A DNA stretch of 64,000 nucleotides from Amycolatopsis pittospori. GTDB lineage: Bacteria; Actinomycetota; Actinomycetes; Mycobacteriales; Pseudonocardiaceae. The notes under the pieces were generated by a model. The model worked only from the letters and a program-made list of their open reading frames with translations, ran no database searches and had not been told where the DNA came from. Below are positions 52,304-62,399 of the stretch, piece by piece. Location of the stretch: contig NZ_JACBXD010000018.1 in the NCBI RefSeq assembly GCF_013870525.1, positions 56,459-120,458 on the forward strand, in the 5' to 3' direction. A program made the translations under genes and the position numbers. Numbering within the stretch: position 1 is the stretch's first letter; each line of letters opens with the position of its first letter.

Positions 52304-53947
52304 ATGCGGCGGTTGTCCATGCTCGGCGTGGCGGCGCTCATCACGGCAGGCTCGATACTCACGGCTCCGGCGGCCACCGCCGGCGAAACGACCTTCCGCC
52401 CGGTGCGCACCTGCGCCGATCTGGTGCGGACCTACGACGTTCCCGGCGCGGTCACCCACGTCGAGACCGCGACGGTGGTGCCCGCGACGGCCACCGAACC
52501 CGAGAACTGCGACGTCCGCGGCTACGTCGAACCGGCGGTGCGGTTCCAGCTCAGGCTGCCGACCAAGACGTACGCGGGCCGATATCTGCAGTTCGGCTGC
52601 GGCGGTTTCTGCGGCATGGTCAACACGCCTCCATTCGCCGACTGCGGGCTCCCGCACGGCGGCGACGTCGCGGTCGCGGCCACCGACGACGGTCACGTCG
52701 GCACCACACCGAACGTCTTCGACGACGGCAAATGGGCCGAGAACGACCAAGCGGCTCGGGACGACTTCGCCTTCCGCGCACCGCACGTCGTCTCGAAGGC
52801 GTCCAAGCGCCTGATCACGGCGTTCTACGGTGCTCCGCCGAAGAAGTCCTACTTCAGCGGCTGCTCCGACGGTGGCCGCGAAGCACTCCTGCTGGCGCAG
52901 CGCTACCCGCACGACTTCGACGGCATCGTCGCCGGCGCACCCGCCGGATACTGGGGGCCGCTGATCGGTGCCTACCAGACCTGGCTGTCGAAAGTGAACA
53001 CCGGCGCCGACGGCAAACCGGTCCTCACCGCGGCGAAGCTCCCGGCACTGCACGCCGCCGCACTGTCCTCTTGCGACAAGTCCGACGGACTCGCCGACGG
53101 CGCCATCGACGACCCGCGCTCCTGCCGCTTCGACCCGGCCACGATCGCCTGCCCGGCGGGCACCGACAACCCCGGTTGCCTCACCCCGGCACAGGTCACG
53201 GCCACCGAGAAGATCTACGCGCCGCCGACCGACGAACGCGGCCGCAAGCTCTACCCGGGCGGCCAGACCGTCGGCTCCGAACTGTCCTGGTACGGCTGGA
53301 TCCTCCCGGCGCCGGAATTCGGCGACGTCCCGGCCGCGTTCGGACTCGCCGACAACTACCTGAAGTACATGGCCTACCCGATCGGGACACCGCATTCGTC
53401 CGTCGAGAAATTCACCTTCACCGCCCGCGAATTCGACCGGCTCACCCCGGAAGGCGTCCGCTCCAACGCGATGTCGACGGACCTGCGTGAATTCCGGCGC
53501 TCCGGCGGGAAACTCGTGATCTGGCACGGCTGGGCGGACCAGGCGATCCCGGCGGCAGGCTCGGTCGACTACTACCAGCGTCTCGCCCGCGCCAACGGCG
53601 GCCTCGCCACGACGCAGAACTGGGCGCGGCTGTTCATGGTGCCCGGTATGTACCACTGCGGCGGCGGCGACAAGCTGACCGAGTACGACCCGTTGAAGGA
53701 ACTCGTCTCCTGGGTCGAGCGCGGCGCCGCGCCGGACAAGACCATCGCCACCGGCCGCGACGCCGACGGCAAGGTCCTCCGCACCCGGCCGGTGTTCCCG
53801 TACCCGCTGCAGGCCGAGTACGACGGCACCGGAAGCGTCGACGACGCCGCGAACTTCGTGCCTGTTCCGCCGTCCCGGCCTACGCAGGACATCGTGAACT
53901 GGGCGGGGAACGATCTGTACGGGAAGGCGGGTCCGGTCGCTCCGTAG
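52304..53947 (+). CDS. Secreted tannase/feruloyl-esterase family protein
   Basis: The 547-residue product has a Sec signal (MRRLSMLGVAALITAGSILT, cleavage near ATA-GE). The tannase CS-D-HC signature is complete: Cys187-Ser188 (GCSDGGRE), Asp412 (HGWADQAI) and His451-Cys452 (MYHCGG), where the two cysteines bond near the active site. It hydrolyses aromatic esters such as tannins or feruloylated sugars, or related esters. GGTGGGG precedes ATG 52304. Downstream is a periodic repeat array. Confidence 0.93.
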   Translation: MRRLSMLGVAALITAGSILTAPAATAGETTFRPVRTCADLVRTYDVPGAVTHVETATVVPATATEPENCDVRGYVEPAVRFQLRLPTKTYAGRYLQFGCGGFCGMVNTPPFADCGLPHGGDVAVAATDDGHVGTTPNVFDDGKWAENDQAARDDFAFRAPHVVSKASKRLITAFYGAPPKKSYFSGCSDGGREALLLAQRYPHDFDGIVAGAPAGYWGPLIGAYQTWLSKVNTGADGKPVLTAAKLPALHAAALSSCDKSDGLADGAIDDPRSCRFDPATIACPAGTDNPGCLTPAQVTATEKIYAPPTDERGRKLYPGGQTVGSELSWYGWILPAPEFGDVPAAFGLADNYLKYMAYPIGTPHSSVEKFTFTAREFDRLTPEGVRSNAMSTDLREFRRSGGKLVIWHGWADQAIPAAGSVDYYQRLARANGGLATTQNWARLFMVPGMYHCGGGDKLTEYDPLKELVSWVERGAAPDKTIATGRDADGKVLRTRPVFPYPLQAEYDGTGSVDDAANFVPVPPSRPTQDIVNWAGNDLYGKAGPVAP

Positions 53948-53976
53948 TACGCCCTAGTGAGCGGTACGAACGGTTC

Positions 53977-54145
53977 GCGTGATTGAGGGGACGGCATGCG
54001 TGATCCGGCGGACGGCACTTGTGATCGGACGGACGACGCGCGTGATTGGACGGACGGCATGCGTGCGGCAGGGTTTCGACGTGTGCCGTCCGTCCAATCT
54101 CGAGTGACGTCCCTCTAATCACGTGTGCCGTCCCTCTGGACACCG
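53977..54145. repeat. 21-bp periodic array: four direct units then inverted units
   Basis: Units start at 53977, 53998, 54019 and 54040, each 21 bases, consensus GCGTGATTGGACGGACGGCAT. After a degenerate unit (54061-54080) the complementary form follows with the same period (54083, 54104, 54125; GTGCCGTCCGTCCAATC type). The array fills the gap between the convergent tannase and ABC genes and can fold into alternative hairpins. Confidence 0.8.
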
Positions 54146-54168
54146 GCAAGTACGCAACTGAGACACAG

Positions 54169-54831
54169 CTACGAGAGGACGCCGTCCAGCAGTCGGACCC
54201 TGCGGTCCGCGATCCGGTGCACCTCGTCGTCGTGCGTCGCGACGATGACGGCGGCGCCCTCCTGCGCGCAACGCCGCAGCAACCGCAGGACCCTCGGCGT
54301 GCTCCCGGCGTCCAGGTGCGCGGTCGGCTCGTCGGTGAGCAGGACGCGTGGCCGTCCGCTGACGGCCCTGGCGAGCGCGACCCGCTGCTGCTGCCCGAAG
54401 GAGACCTCCAGCGGATAGCGGTCGCCGAGCTCGCCGATCCCGAGTTCCTCCAGCAGTTCCGAGACCCGCGCGTGGATGTCCTTCGCCCTCGGTTTGGGGA
54501 TGTCGGACCGCAGCCGCAGCGGCAACGCCACGTTCTCCGCGATCGTCAGTTCGTTCGCCAGGCCGAGTGCCTGGGGCAGGACGGCGCAGGTGTGCCAGGG
54601 CGGCGCGCCCGCTATCGGGACGCCGTCGAGCAGGACGCTGCCGGAATCGGGCGAGTCGAAGCCGCACAGCAAGGCCAGCAGCGCACTCTTGCCGGACCCG
54701 GACCGGCCGGAGACGGTGACGAGTTCACCCGGCGCCACTTGCAGTTCGAGTCCACGCAGGACTTCGACGTCGCCACTGGGATGGGCGAACCGGCGGCGTA
54801 ACCCGACGGCCTCGAGGGCGGGTTCCGCCAT
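54169..54831 (-). CDS. ABC transporter ATP-binding protein
   Basis: The 220-residue ATPase has Walker A GRSGSGKSA near residue 41, signature LEVSFGQQQRVALARAV (SFGQQQ in place of LSGGQ) and Walker B VLLTDEPTAHLD. It resembles the MacB/LolD group. ATG 54831 overlaps the stop of the second ATPase gene (TGATG). With that gene and the FtsX-like permease it forms a tight minus-strand operon. Confidence 0.92.
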   Translation of the reverse strand: MAEPALEAVGLRRRFAHPSGDVEVLRGLELQVAPGELVTVSGRSGSGKSALLALLCGFDSPDSGSVLLDGVPIAGAPPWHTCAVLPQALGLANELTIAENVALPLRLRSDIPKPRAKDIHARVSELLEELGIGELGDRYPLEVSFGQQQRVALARAVSGRPRVLLTDEPTAHLDAGSTPRVLRLLRRCAQEGAAVIVATHDDEVHRIADRRVRLLDGVLS

Positions 54832-55523
54832 CACGGCACGATCTCCTGTTCTTCGACGTCTTCCAGTTTGCCCTTGTGCATCCGCGCGACCCGGCTGCCG
54901 AGTTCGATCAGGCGGTCGTCGTGCGAGGCGACGATGACCGCGAAGTCCTGATCCGCCAGGTATTTCAACGTGTCCAGGACCAGATCGGCCGAGCCTTCGT
55001 CCAGCTGGGACGTCGGTTCGTCGGCGAGTACGACGGTCGAGCGGCGCGCCAGGGTGCAGCCGAACGCCAGCCGCTGCTGCTGGCCGCCCGACAGTGCGGA
55101 GATCCGCCACCCGCCGGTGCCGCCCAGTCCCAGCTGATCGAGGATGTCGTCCGGCAGGCACTCGGTGCCCGCCGATTCGGCCGCGGCGCGCAGGTTGTCG
55201 GCGACGCTCAAGTACGCGAGCAGGTTGTCGGTCGGGTTCTGGAACACCAGGCCGAGGTGATCGCGTCGCAATGCCCGCCGGTCGCGGTGCCGCAGCTTGC
55301 CGGTGTCGGTCCCCTGGAAAGTGACCGTGCCCCGCGCGGGCTGCTCGAACAGGCCCAGCGTCCGCAGCAGCGTGGACTTTCCCGAACCGGACGGCCCCGC
55401 CAGCACGGTGATGCCGCGTGCGGGGATGTCGATGGAGACGTCGTCGACACCGGTGACGGTACCCGCCGGCGTCTGGTAGTCGACGCCGATGCCCTGCAGC
55501 CGGAAGATCGGTTTCTCAGGCAC
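54831..55523 (-). CDS. ABC transporter ATP-binding protein (MacB/LolD-like)
   Basis: The 230-residue ATPase has Walker A AGPSGSGKST near residue 43-52, signature LSGGQQQRLAFGCTLARR and Walker B VVLADEPTSQLDEG. The GTG start lies 8 bases inside the end of the permease gene. Two different ATPases with one permease suggests a heterodimeric ATPase pair. Confidence 0.92.
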   Translation of the reverse strand: MPEKPIFRLQGIGVDYQTPAGTVTGVDDVSIDIPARGITVLAGPSGSGKSTLLRTLGLFEQPARGTVTFQGTDTGKLRHRDRRALRRDHLGLVFQNPTDNLLAYLSVADNLRAAAESAGTECLPDDILDQLGLGGTGGWRISALSGGQQQRLAFGCTLARRSTVVLADEPTSQLDEGSADLVLDTLKYLADQDFAVIVASHDDRLIELGSRVARMHKGKLEDVEEQEIVP

Positions 55524-58137
55524 GGATCAGCTCCGCGGTCCGGGCGGTGCGCACCGAGCGCATCGCGATCCAGCCCGCCAGCGCCACGACGAGCACACCG
55601 ACGGCCAGTACGGTCAGGGCGAACGGGGTCGGGTTGGGCAGCGCCGAACGCGGCGCCAGGAACGTCGCGGGATCGAAGCGCGGCACCGAGAGACCGGCGA
55701 CCGAGACACCGCAGGCGACGCCGATGACCACGGCGAGCCCGCTGAGCGCGCCGAGTTCCATCAGATGACTCGCCAGCAGGGCACGCGGGCGCATTCCCAT
55801 CCGCAGGACCAGGGCCCCGGCCAGCGCGTTCTGCCGTCGCCGGACCTCGACCGCGACCAGCAGCGACAGCACCGCCACCACACCGAGAACGGCGCCGAGC
55901 AGGGCCATGAACGAGAACGTCCAGGACACGACGTAGAACGGGAGCGCGTCGAGCGCCGACTCACGCGTGATCCGGTTGGGCTGCGTGATCCCCGCGGCGG
56001 TCAGCGCCTCGGTCAGCTCCGCGACCGGAGAGGCGGACAGCAGGCTCCACTTGGGAACGGTGGTCAGTTGCGCGGGAGTGAGTGATTCCCGCGAGATGAC
56101 GTACCCGGCTTTGGTGCCGATGATCGGGAACATCGGCAGTTCGCCGACCGTGCGGGCGTCGCCGAGACCGGCGGGCAGCGCGGCTTTCTGGGCGCCGTCG
56201 TTACCGATCCGGATCGCCGGGACACCGGCGCCCGGGCCTGCCAAGCGCCCCAGCAGCTCGTCGACGTCGTCACCGGGGAGCGGGCCGAGCGCGGCGCCGC
56301 GCCGGAACGTCTGCGGATCGACGACCAGTACGACACTGCCGGTGCCGGTGAGCTCACCGACGACCGTGCTGCTGCCGCTGATCTGGGACGGCAGCGGGGT
56401 TTTGCCGGTGCCGATGACGCTTTCGGTGTCGACCCGGGTCTCGGCGCCGACGAAGATCGCCGACTTCGTGTGCAGCGCCTCTTCCTGTCCGCGCGCGATC
56501 CCGATCCCGGTCGCCAGCGTCCCGATGGCCAGGGTGCCGATCACGAGCACACCGGTGACCGGCGCGCGGGCACTGGCGAGCCGCCGGATCGCCAGTTGCA
56601 GCGCCGGCCGCGACCACAGCCGCGCGCGATGCGACGCGTGCAGGCCGAGCCAGGCCAGCCGCGCGGCGAGCAGGCCGACGGTGAGCACGACGAACACCGG
56701 GTAGGTGAGCGCGAGCGGATCGACCTGGGGGAGCGGATTGCCGACCCTGGATCCCTTGCCGTAGTCGACGAGCCGGTTCCAGCCGAGCAACGCCACCCCG
56801 GCGGTGATCAGTTCCCACGGGAAGATCGTCAGGAGCTTCAAACCCTTGCGTCGTCCGGAGCGGACCCGGCCCAGTTCGAACTCCCGGTGCGTGCGGACGG
56901 CGATCACCCCGGCCAGCAGCGCGAGCGAGGCGAGCAGGATCACGGCGGCGACAAGCGATCCCGTGAACTGCGCGCCGCCGTCCGGTTCACCCGGTGGCCC
57001 GTAGACACCGAGCAGGAGTCTCGCGAGCACCGCGCCCGCTACCCCGCCCAGCACGATCGGCAACCCGAGTTCGGCGACCGCGAGCAGGCCCAGCGCCACC
57101 GGTCCGCTTCCCCGTGCCGACAGCAACCGCAGCTGCGCGTGCCGTCGCTGGTTCCACTGCAGCGCGACGGTGCCGATCCCGGCGCAGCCGACCAGGACAC
57201 TGATGGCCGCGAGCGGCAGGATCGAGACGAAGACGTTCGATTCGGCCTGGTTACTGATCGCGACCGAACGGTCGAACGGCAGTGACCCGACGATCGCGTC
57301 GCCGAGACCGCGGGCGCCCAGATCCGCCTGCACGTCGGCGATCAGCGCCTTCGATCGGTCCAGCAGGTCCTCGGCCTCGCTCACCGTCTTGGGTGGCTGC
57401 TCGTAGAAGGACAGGTACAGCGTCTTGATCACGGGCAGGCCCAGTGTCCGGACCGCGTCGTCGAAGGTCTTGCCGTCGGTGGCGAACATGACCGAGTCGA
57501 GCGGGTCGTTAGCGAGCCGGTCGACGACGGCGTTGCGTTGCTGCGAGCACCACCAGCGTGGCGCCGGGTCGGGCAGATCGCGGTAAAGGCCGGTCACCGG
57601 GGGCAGCGCGGCACCGTTGAACTTCGGAGTGGTGCCGACGCCGATGCCCTGTGCGCCGGCGACGACGGTGCCGAGCCAGAGGCCCGCGTCCCGTGAGCCG
57701 GCGGCCAGATCGAGGTTGGCCAGACCAGCCTGATCCCGATAACCGAGGGTGACCTTGTAGTTCGGGTCGCCATTGAATTCGGTGCCGCGGACGACATGGG
57801 TGTACCGCGATGTGACGGGCGGGGCGAATCCGTGCGCGGGCGCGTGACGCTGGACGGCGGAGATCACCTCGGGGGCGGCGCCGACGGGGACATTGCCCTT
57901 GCTGAACACCGGGCCGTAACTGTCCGGGCACGCGATCCCGGACTGGTACGTGACGGCCGCGCCGCCCGCGGCCGAAGCCTGCAGGACGGCGGCCGTGCCC
58001 AGGAAACAGGCCAGAAGCGCGGTCACCGCCGCGATGATCAAGGTCAACGGACTGCTCAGTGCCGCTCGTGGAGCCGCTCGCCACGGCATCATCACCTTGG
58101 GCCCGCCGGAAGCCCCCCACCTCACCCGCATGGACAC
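55516..58137 (-). CDS. FtsX-like ABC permease
   Basis: The 873-residue membrane protein has an N-terminal membrane segment (LTLIIAAVTALLACFLGTAAVL), a large extracytoplasmic domain, a central membrane group, a second external domain and a C-terminal group with the FtsX pattern (FMALLGAVLGVVAVLSLLVAVEVRRRQNALAGALVLRMG). Such permeases work with MacB/LolD-type ATPases in export or envelope mechanotransmission rather than uptake. The start could be GTG 58137, ATG 58131 or about 14 codons later; no clear ribosome-binding site decides. The cargo is unknown. Confidence 0.88.
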   Translation of the reverse strand: MSMRVRWGASGGPKVMMPWRAAPRAALSSPLTLIIAAVTALLACFLGTAAVLQASAAGGAAVTYQSGIACPDSYGPVFSKGNVPVGAAPEVISAVQRHAPAHGFAPPVTSRYTHVVRGTEFNGDPNYKVTLGYRDQAGLANLDLAAGSRDAGLWLGTVVAGAQGIGVGTTPKFNGAALPPVTGLYRDLPDPAPRWWCSQQRNAVVDRLANDPLDSVMFATDGKTFDDAVRTLGLPVIKTLYLSFYEQPPKTVSEAEDLLDRSKALIADVQADLGARGLGDAIVGSLPFDRSVAISNQAESNVFVSILPLAAISVLVGCAGIGTVALQWNQRRHAQLRLLSARGSGPVALGLLAVAELGLPIVLGGVAGAVLARLLLGVYGPPGEPDGGAQFTGSLVAAVILLASLALLAGVIAVRTHREFELGRVRSGRRKGLKLLTIFPWELITAGVALLGWNRLVDYGKGSRVGNPLPQVDPLALTYPVFVVLTVGLLAARLAWLGLHASHRARLWSRPALQLAIRRLASARAPVTGVLVIGTLAIGTLATGIGIARGQEEALHTKSAIFVGAETRVDTESVIGTGKTPLPSQISGSSTVVGELTGTGSVVLVVDPQTFRRGAALGPLPGDDVDELLGRLAGPGAGVPAIRIGNDGAQKAALPAGLGDARTVGELPMFPIIGTKAGYVISRESLTPAQLTTVPKWSLLSASPVAELTEALTAAGITQPNRITRESALDALPFYVVSWTFSFMALLGAVLGVVAVLSLLVAVEVRRRQNALAGALVLRMGMRPRALLASHLMELGALSGLAVVIGVACGVSVAGLSVPRFDPATFLAPRSALPNPTPFALTVLAVGVLVVALAGWIAMRSVRTARTAELIRA

Positions 58138-58236
58138 GCACGCTACCGGTTGAGTGGCCTGGACGACAGAAAGTCTTCACCCTTTGTTGTCGACGTGAAG
58201 TAAATCCTTGGACCATTCTGATGAAGGCGTGCCCGA

Positions 58237-61200
58237 CTATTTACCGTGCGTCACCAACTGATCGATCGGCGTGGTCGTTCCGGACGTGAGAGCTGCGGAG
58301 AATGCGTTTTCTCCGAGTGCGCTGATGAGGGCTTCGGTGATCCTGTCGACGTCGACGCGTTCGGCCTTCGGCAGGGGAGCACCCGCCGACTCCCGGGAGG
58401 CCGCCGCCGCGCCCAGCAACCGTGCGGCCAGGTGATACGAGCCCGATGCCGTCTCCGCTCCGGCCAGACCCTCCAGGCCGAGAGCGATGGCCCGCGGATC
58501 CCCGCCGTGCCGGGCGATCGCGAGACCGTCCAGCTGGAGCCGTCTCGCCTTGGCCGCGTCGCCCCGCTGCTCGGCGATGAACCCGAGCTCCGCCAGGATC
58601 AGCGTGCTGCCCGCTTCGGACGCCACCCGGCGATGCCAGTCCAAAATGGACAGCAGAAGCTCCTCGGCCTCGTCGAACAGGCCTTGGCGCCGGGCGCCGA
58701 GCGCGAGCCCGGTCTCCGCGTAGACCTCGCCGGGTTTGAAGCTGTGTTCCACGGCCAAGGCCCTGGCACGCTCATGAAAGTCCGTCGCACCAGCGAAATC
58801 GCCGGTGAGCAGGGCCGTCCGGCCGAGCCAGGACAGTTGGTAGGAAACCTCCGGCCACAACCCCAGTTCCTCCGCGCGCCGCAGACTCTCCCGGTGGACG
58901 CGGGCGGCGTGCTCGTAGTCCCCGGCGATCGCGGCGAGCATGCCGAGGACGAACGACGCCTGCAGCCAGCCCCAGCGTTCGCCGAGCCCGTCGAAGATCC
59001 TGGCGCTCTGGGCGGCGATCCGTCCGCCGCCGGTGAGGTCGCCCCCGGAGATCAGCTGGCTCGCCCGGTCGCTCAGCGCGGCCGCGGCACTCCAGTCGTC
59101 ACCGGCGTCGCGAGCGGTGTCGAGGGCGCCGATGGTGAGTTTCTCCGCCCGGCACAGGTCGCCGACCGTGGACCACGCGTACCCGAGGAACCACAGTGTC
59201 CTGGCCCGCTTCACGGGATCGGCGATACCCCACACCGCTCCCTCCGCCGCGCCCTCGGTGCAGGTGCCGTCGAGGACGGCGATGCCGGTGCACCAGCCCA
59301 GTGCCTGCGCGCGCTCGTCACCGGTCTCCACTTCCGTGTCGAGTACCAGGCTCAGCGAGCGACGGGCCTCGGTGAGCCTTCCGCGCAGAAACCAGAACCA
59401 GGTCGTCGCGTTCACCAGCCGCAGGGCCAGCTGGTTCTCGCCTTGCCGCAGCAAGGTTTCCAGCGCGCGCCGGGTGTTGGCCCCTTCGACGTCGAGCCTG
59501 TCCAGCCAGCGTCGCTGCTCCCTGCCGCGCAAACCCGCGTCGCCGCGTTCAGCCAGTTCGACGTGGAAACGGGCGTGCCGCAGATGCAGGTCGTCGAGTT
59601 CGCCGGCCTGCTTCGCTTGCTCCAACGCATACGCCGAGACCGACTCCAGCAGCCGGAATCGCGGTTCGCCCGTCTTCCCCGGCCTGCTGACGACCAACGA
59701 GCGGTCGACGAGGCGCGAAAGCAGGTCCAGAACGTCGGCGGAAGCGATCCGGCCACCCGCGCAGACCGCTTCGGCGGCGTCGAGACCACAGCCTTCGGCG
59801 TGGATCGCGAGCCTGCGCAGGACGATCTGCTCAGGCTCGCTCAGCAGGCTCCAGCTCCAGTCGATCATCGCCCGGAGCGTCTGCTGCCGTCGCGGCCCGC
59901 CCCGCCTGCCCGCGGAAAGCAGGCCGAACCGATCGTCGAGGCGAGTGAGGAGTTCGTGCACCCCGAGCGTCCGGACCCGGGTGGCGGCGAGTTCGAGCGC
60001 GAGCGGGATCCCGTCCAGCGTGCGGCAGATCTTCGCGACCACGTCCGCGTTCCCCGCGTCGAGTACGAACCCCGGTGCGGCGGCCGCGGCGCGCGCGGCG
60101 AACAACCGGACCGCGCTCGCCTCCCGCACGGCGGCGAAATCGGCCTGCTCGGGCAGATCGAGCGGCGGGACCGCCCAGACATGCTCCCCGGGCAGCCCGA
60201 GCGGTTCCTGGCTGGTGGCGAGCACCCGCAGGCGCGGGGCCGCCGCCAGCAGCCGCTCCACCAGCGCGGCGACCGGCTCGACGACCTGCTCGCAGTTGTC
60301 CAGGACGAGCAGGATCTCTTTCCCGCGCAAGGCATCGGCGAGGGAATCGGTCAGCGACTTCGCCGACGTGGCCTCCTCGTGGAGGTCCAGCGCGGCGGTC
60401 AGCACCACGGCGACCAGGTCCTCCGGTGGGCAGGTCGGGCACGCGACGTTGTCCAGGCCCGCCAATTCGACCAGCCAGGTGCCGTCGGCCATCGCGAGCT
60501 TCGACGCGGCCTCGATGGCGAGACGGGTTTTGCCGACGCCACCGGGACCGGTGAGCGTGACCAGCCGCGCGTCGGTGACCAGCGCGCCGACCTCTTTGAC
60601 CGCCGTGGTCCGGCCGACCAGTTCGGTCAGCGACTCCGGCAGATTCCCCCGCACCGGCTCGGCGGCGCGGCCGGGCTCGAGATCCGGGCTGCGGGTGAGG
60701 ATCGCCTGGTGCAGGGCGGCGAGGTCGGTCCCGGGTTCCAGACCGGACTCGTCCCGCAGCCGGGCTCGTAGTTCGGCGTAGGACTCGAGTGCCTCACTGT
60801 GCCGCCCGGTGGCGTAGAGAGCGCGCATCAGAAGACCGCGAAGCCGCTCCCGGAGTGGATACCGCGAGACTAGACCGGCGAGTTCTCCGGTGAGGATGCC
60901 GTGTTCCCCGAGCGCCAGCCGTGCTTCGGCACGCTCCTCCTCGGCGAGCAGCCGTTCCTCTTCCAGCCGTTGTGCCGCGGCCACGGCGAAAGGTTCGTCC
61001 TCGAATCCGGCGTACGCGGGACCTCGCCACAACGCGAGCGCGTCCGCCAGCAGGGCGGTTCGGGCGCGTGGATCCATCGTGTCCCGTGCGCGTGCGGTGA
61101 GTTCGCGGAACCGGTGGACGTCCAGATCCTCGGCCTTGAGGACGTAGCCGGCGGGTTGGTGGGTCACGAGTTCGCGGGCGCCCGGCTCGGCGCGTTCAAG

Positions 61201-61419
61201 CGTGCGGCGCAGCTGGGAGACCTTGGTCTGAAGGGTGTTGGCCGGATTGCCCGGCGGAAGTTCGCCCCAGAGGTCGTCGGTCAGCGACGACACCGACGCC
61301 GCCCTGCCCTCCCTGCTCAGCAGCCCGGCGAGCAGCAGCCGGACCTTGGCCTCGGGCACCACGACGGGCTCGCCCGCGGTCGTCCACACGGCGAGTGGCC
61401 CCAGCACTCCGAAACGCAC
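58237..61419 (-). CDS. SARP-family regulator with NB-ARC ATPase and TPR-like region (AfsR-like)
   Basis: The 1060-residue protein starts VRFGVLGPLAVWT with an OmpR-type winged helix, then the BTAD domain (ALWRGPAYAGFEDEPFAVAAAQ, EALESYAELRARLRDESG), then an ATPase with P-loop TGPGGVGKTRLA (near 290) and LLVLDNCEQV, and a long helical repeat region. SARPs with this build activate antibiotic and other specialised genes. TAACGT (61427-61432) lies 7 bases before GTG 61419, suggesting a leaderless transcript. SARP-type heptamer repeats lie in the adjacent divergent gap, so the tandem imine-reductase-like genes are likely targets. Confidence 0.93.
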   Translation of the reverse strand: MRFGVLGPLAVWTTAGEPVVVPEAKVRLLLAGLLSREGRAASVSSLTDDLWGELPPGNPANTLQTKVSQLRRTLERAEPGARELVTHQPAGYVLKAEDLDVHRFRELTARARDTMDPRARTALLADALALWRGPAYAGFEDEPFAVAAAQRLEEERLLAEEERAEARLALGEHGILTGELAGLVSRYPLRERLRGLLMRALYATGRHSEALESYAELRARLRDESGLEPGTDLAALHQAILTRSPDLEPGRAAEPVRGNLPESLTELVGRTTAVKEVGALVTDARLVTLTGPGGVGKTRLAIEAASKLAMADGTWLVELAGLDNVACPTCPPEDLVAVVLTAALDLHEEATSAKSLTDSLADALRGKEILLVLDNCEQVVEPVAALVERLLAAAPRLRVLATSQEPLGLPGEHVWAVPPLDLPEQADFAAVREASAVRLFAARAAAAAPGFVLDAGNADVVAKICRTLDGIPLALELAATRVRTLGVHELLTRLDDRFGLLSAGRRGGPRRQQTLRAMIDWSWSLLSEPEQIVLRRLAIHAEGCGLDAAEAVCAGGRIASADVLDLLSRLVDRSLVVSRPGKTGEPRFRLLESVSAYALEQAKQAGELDDLHLRHARFHVELAERGDAGLRGREQRRWLDRLDVEGANTRRALETLLRQGENQLALRLVNATTWFWFLRGRLTEARRSLSLVLDTEVETGDERAQALGWCTGIAVLDGTCTEGAAEGAVWGIADPVKRARTLWFLGYAWSTVGDLCRAEKLTIGALDTARDAGDDWSAAAALSDRASQLISGGDLTGGGRIAAQSARIFDGLGERWGWLQASFVLGMLAAIAGDYEHAARVHRESLRRAEELGLWPEVSYQLSWLGRTALLTGDFAGATDFHERARALAVEHSFKPGEVYAETGLALGARRQGLFDEAEELLLSILDWHRRVASEAGSTLILAELGFIAEQRGDAAKARRLQLDGLAIARHGGDPRAIALGLEGLAGAETASGSYHLAARLLGAAAASRESAGAPLPKAERVDVDRITEALISALGENAFSAALTSGTTTPIDQLVTHGK

Positions 61420-61451
61420 GAAACCGACGTTAGCGCGTACCACCGACAAGT

Positions 61452-61491
61452 TCGTGCGGGAGCCGTGCGTGAACCCGCAGCGATCCGTGCG
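61452..61491. promoter_or_regulatory. Heptamer direct repeats with 11-bp phase, candidate SARP site
   Basis: TCGTGCG (61452), CCGTGCG (61463), CCCGCAG (61474, weak) and CCGTGCG (61485) start exactly 11 bases apart. SARP activators such as ActII-ORF4 and DnrI recognise heptamer direct repeats with this spacing. The site is in the gap between the SARP gene and the oxidoreductase pair. Confidence 0.65.
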
Positions 61492-61513
61492 CGGGCGGCG
61501 TCACGGTGGTCCC

Positions 61514-62389
61514 ATGACCGAACACGGCAAGACCCCGGTGACGGTACTGGGGCTGGGCGCGATGGGAACCGCGCTCGTAGAAGCACTATTGGCGGCGGGG
61601 CATCCGGTCACCGCCTGGAACCGGACCGCGAGCCGCGCCGAGAAGGTGGCCGCGAAGGGGGCTTCGGTCGCTTCGACGGTGTCCGAGGCCCTGGCGGCGA
61701 ACGAGATCGTGATCGCCTGCCTGCTCGACTACGACTCGGTGCACGAGGTCCTGGACCCGGTCGCGGCCGGGCTCGAGGGACGGCAGCTGATCAACCTGAC
61801 CAACGGAACCCCCGGCCAGGCGCGCGAAATGGGCGCGTGGGCCGAGGAACTGGGCGCCGAGTACCTGGACGGCGGCATCATGGCCGTCCCGCCGATGATC
61901 GGCTCGCCCGCGGCGTTCATCTTCTACAGCGGCTCGGGCACCGTTTTCGGCCGGGCCCGCACCGCTCTGGACACCTTCGGCGGCACCAACTACCTCGGGG
62001 CCGACCCGGGACTGGCGCCGTTGCACGACATCGCGCTGCTCAGCGGTATGTACGGAAACTTCATCGGCGTCATCCAGGCCTTCGCCTTGGTCGGCTCCGC
62101 GGGGGTGAAGGCAAGAGAGTTCGCTCCGCTGCTTCGCGACTGGATGGACGCGATGAGCGGCTTCCTGGAGCGCGCGGCCGGAAAGATCGACGACGGCGAC
62201 TACGTGACCGACGTCGTGTCGAACCTCGCGATGCAGGCCGCCGCCTACCCGAACCTGACGAAAGCCGCCGAAGAGCAGGGCATCAGCGCCGAACTGCTCA
62301 CGCCGCTCCAGCCGCTGATGGACAAGCGGGTCGCGGCCGGGCACGGCCACGAGGACCTCGTCGGCCTCATCGAACTTCTCAAAAAGTAA
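61514..62389 (+). CDS. Imine-reductase-like NAD(P)-dependent oxidoreductase, tandem copy 1
   Basis: The 291-residue product has the Rossmann motif VTVLGLGAMGTALVEALL, WNRTASRAEK, then AEYLDGGIMAVPPMIGSPAA and a helical C-terminal half with LLSGMYGNFIGVIQAFALV. This is the imine reductase/6PGDH-like family, NADPH-dependent. ATG 61514 was preferred to an in-frame start inside the SARP gene. It is followed 10 bases later by a paralogue. Likely controlled by the divergent SARP. Confidence 0.9.
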   Translation: MTEHGKTPVTVLGLGAMGTALVEALLAAGHPVTAWNRTASRAEKVAAKGASVASTVSEALAANEIVIACLLDYDSVHEVLDPVAAGLEGRQLINLTNGTPGQAREMGAWAEELGAEYLDGGIMAVPPMIGSPAAFIFYSGSGTVFGRARTALDTFGGTNYLGADPGLAPLHDIALLSGMYGNFIGVIQAFALVGSAGVKAREFAPLLRDWMDAMSGFLERAAGKIDDGDYVTDVVSNLAMQAAAYPNLTKAAEEQGISAELLTPLQPLMDKRVAAGHGHEDLVGLIELLKK

Positions 62390-62399
62390 GGAAGAACAA

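Noticed and set aside
53977..54145. Short CRISPR array
   Set aside because: The 21-bp units are contiguous without spacers, half are inverted, and no cas genes are near.
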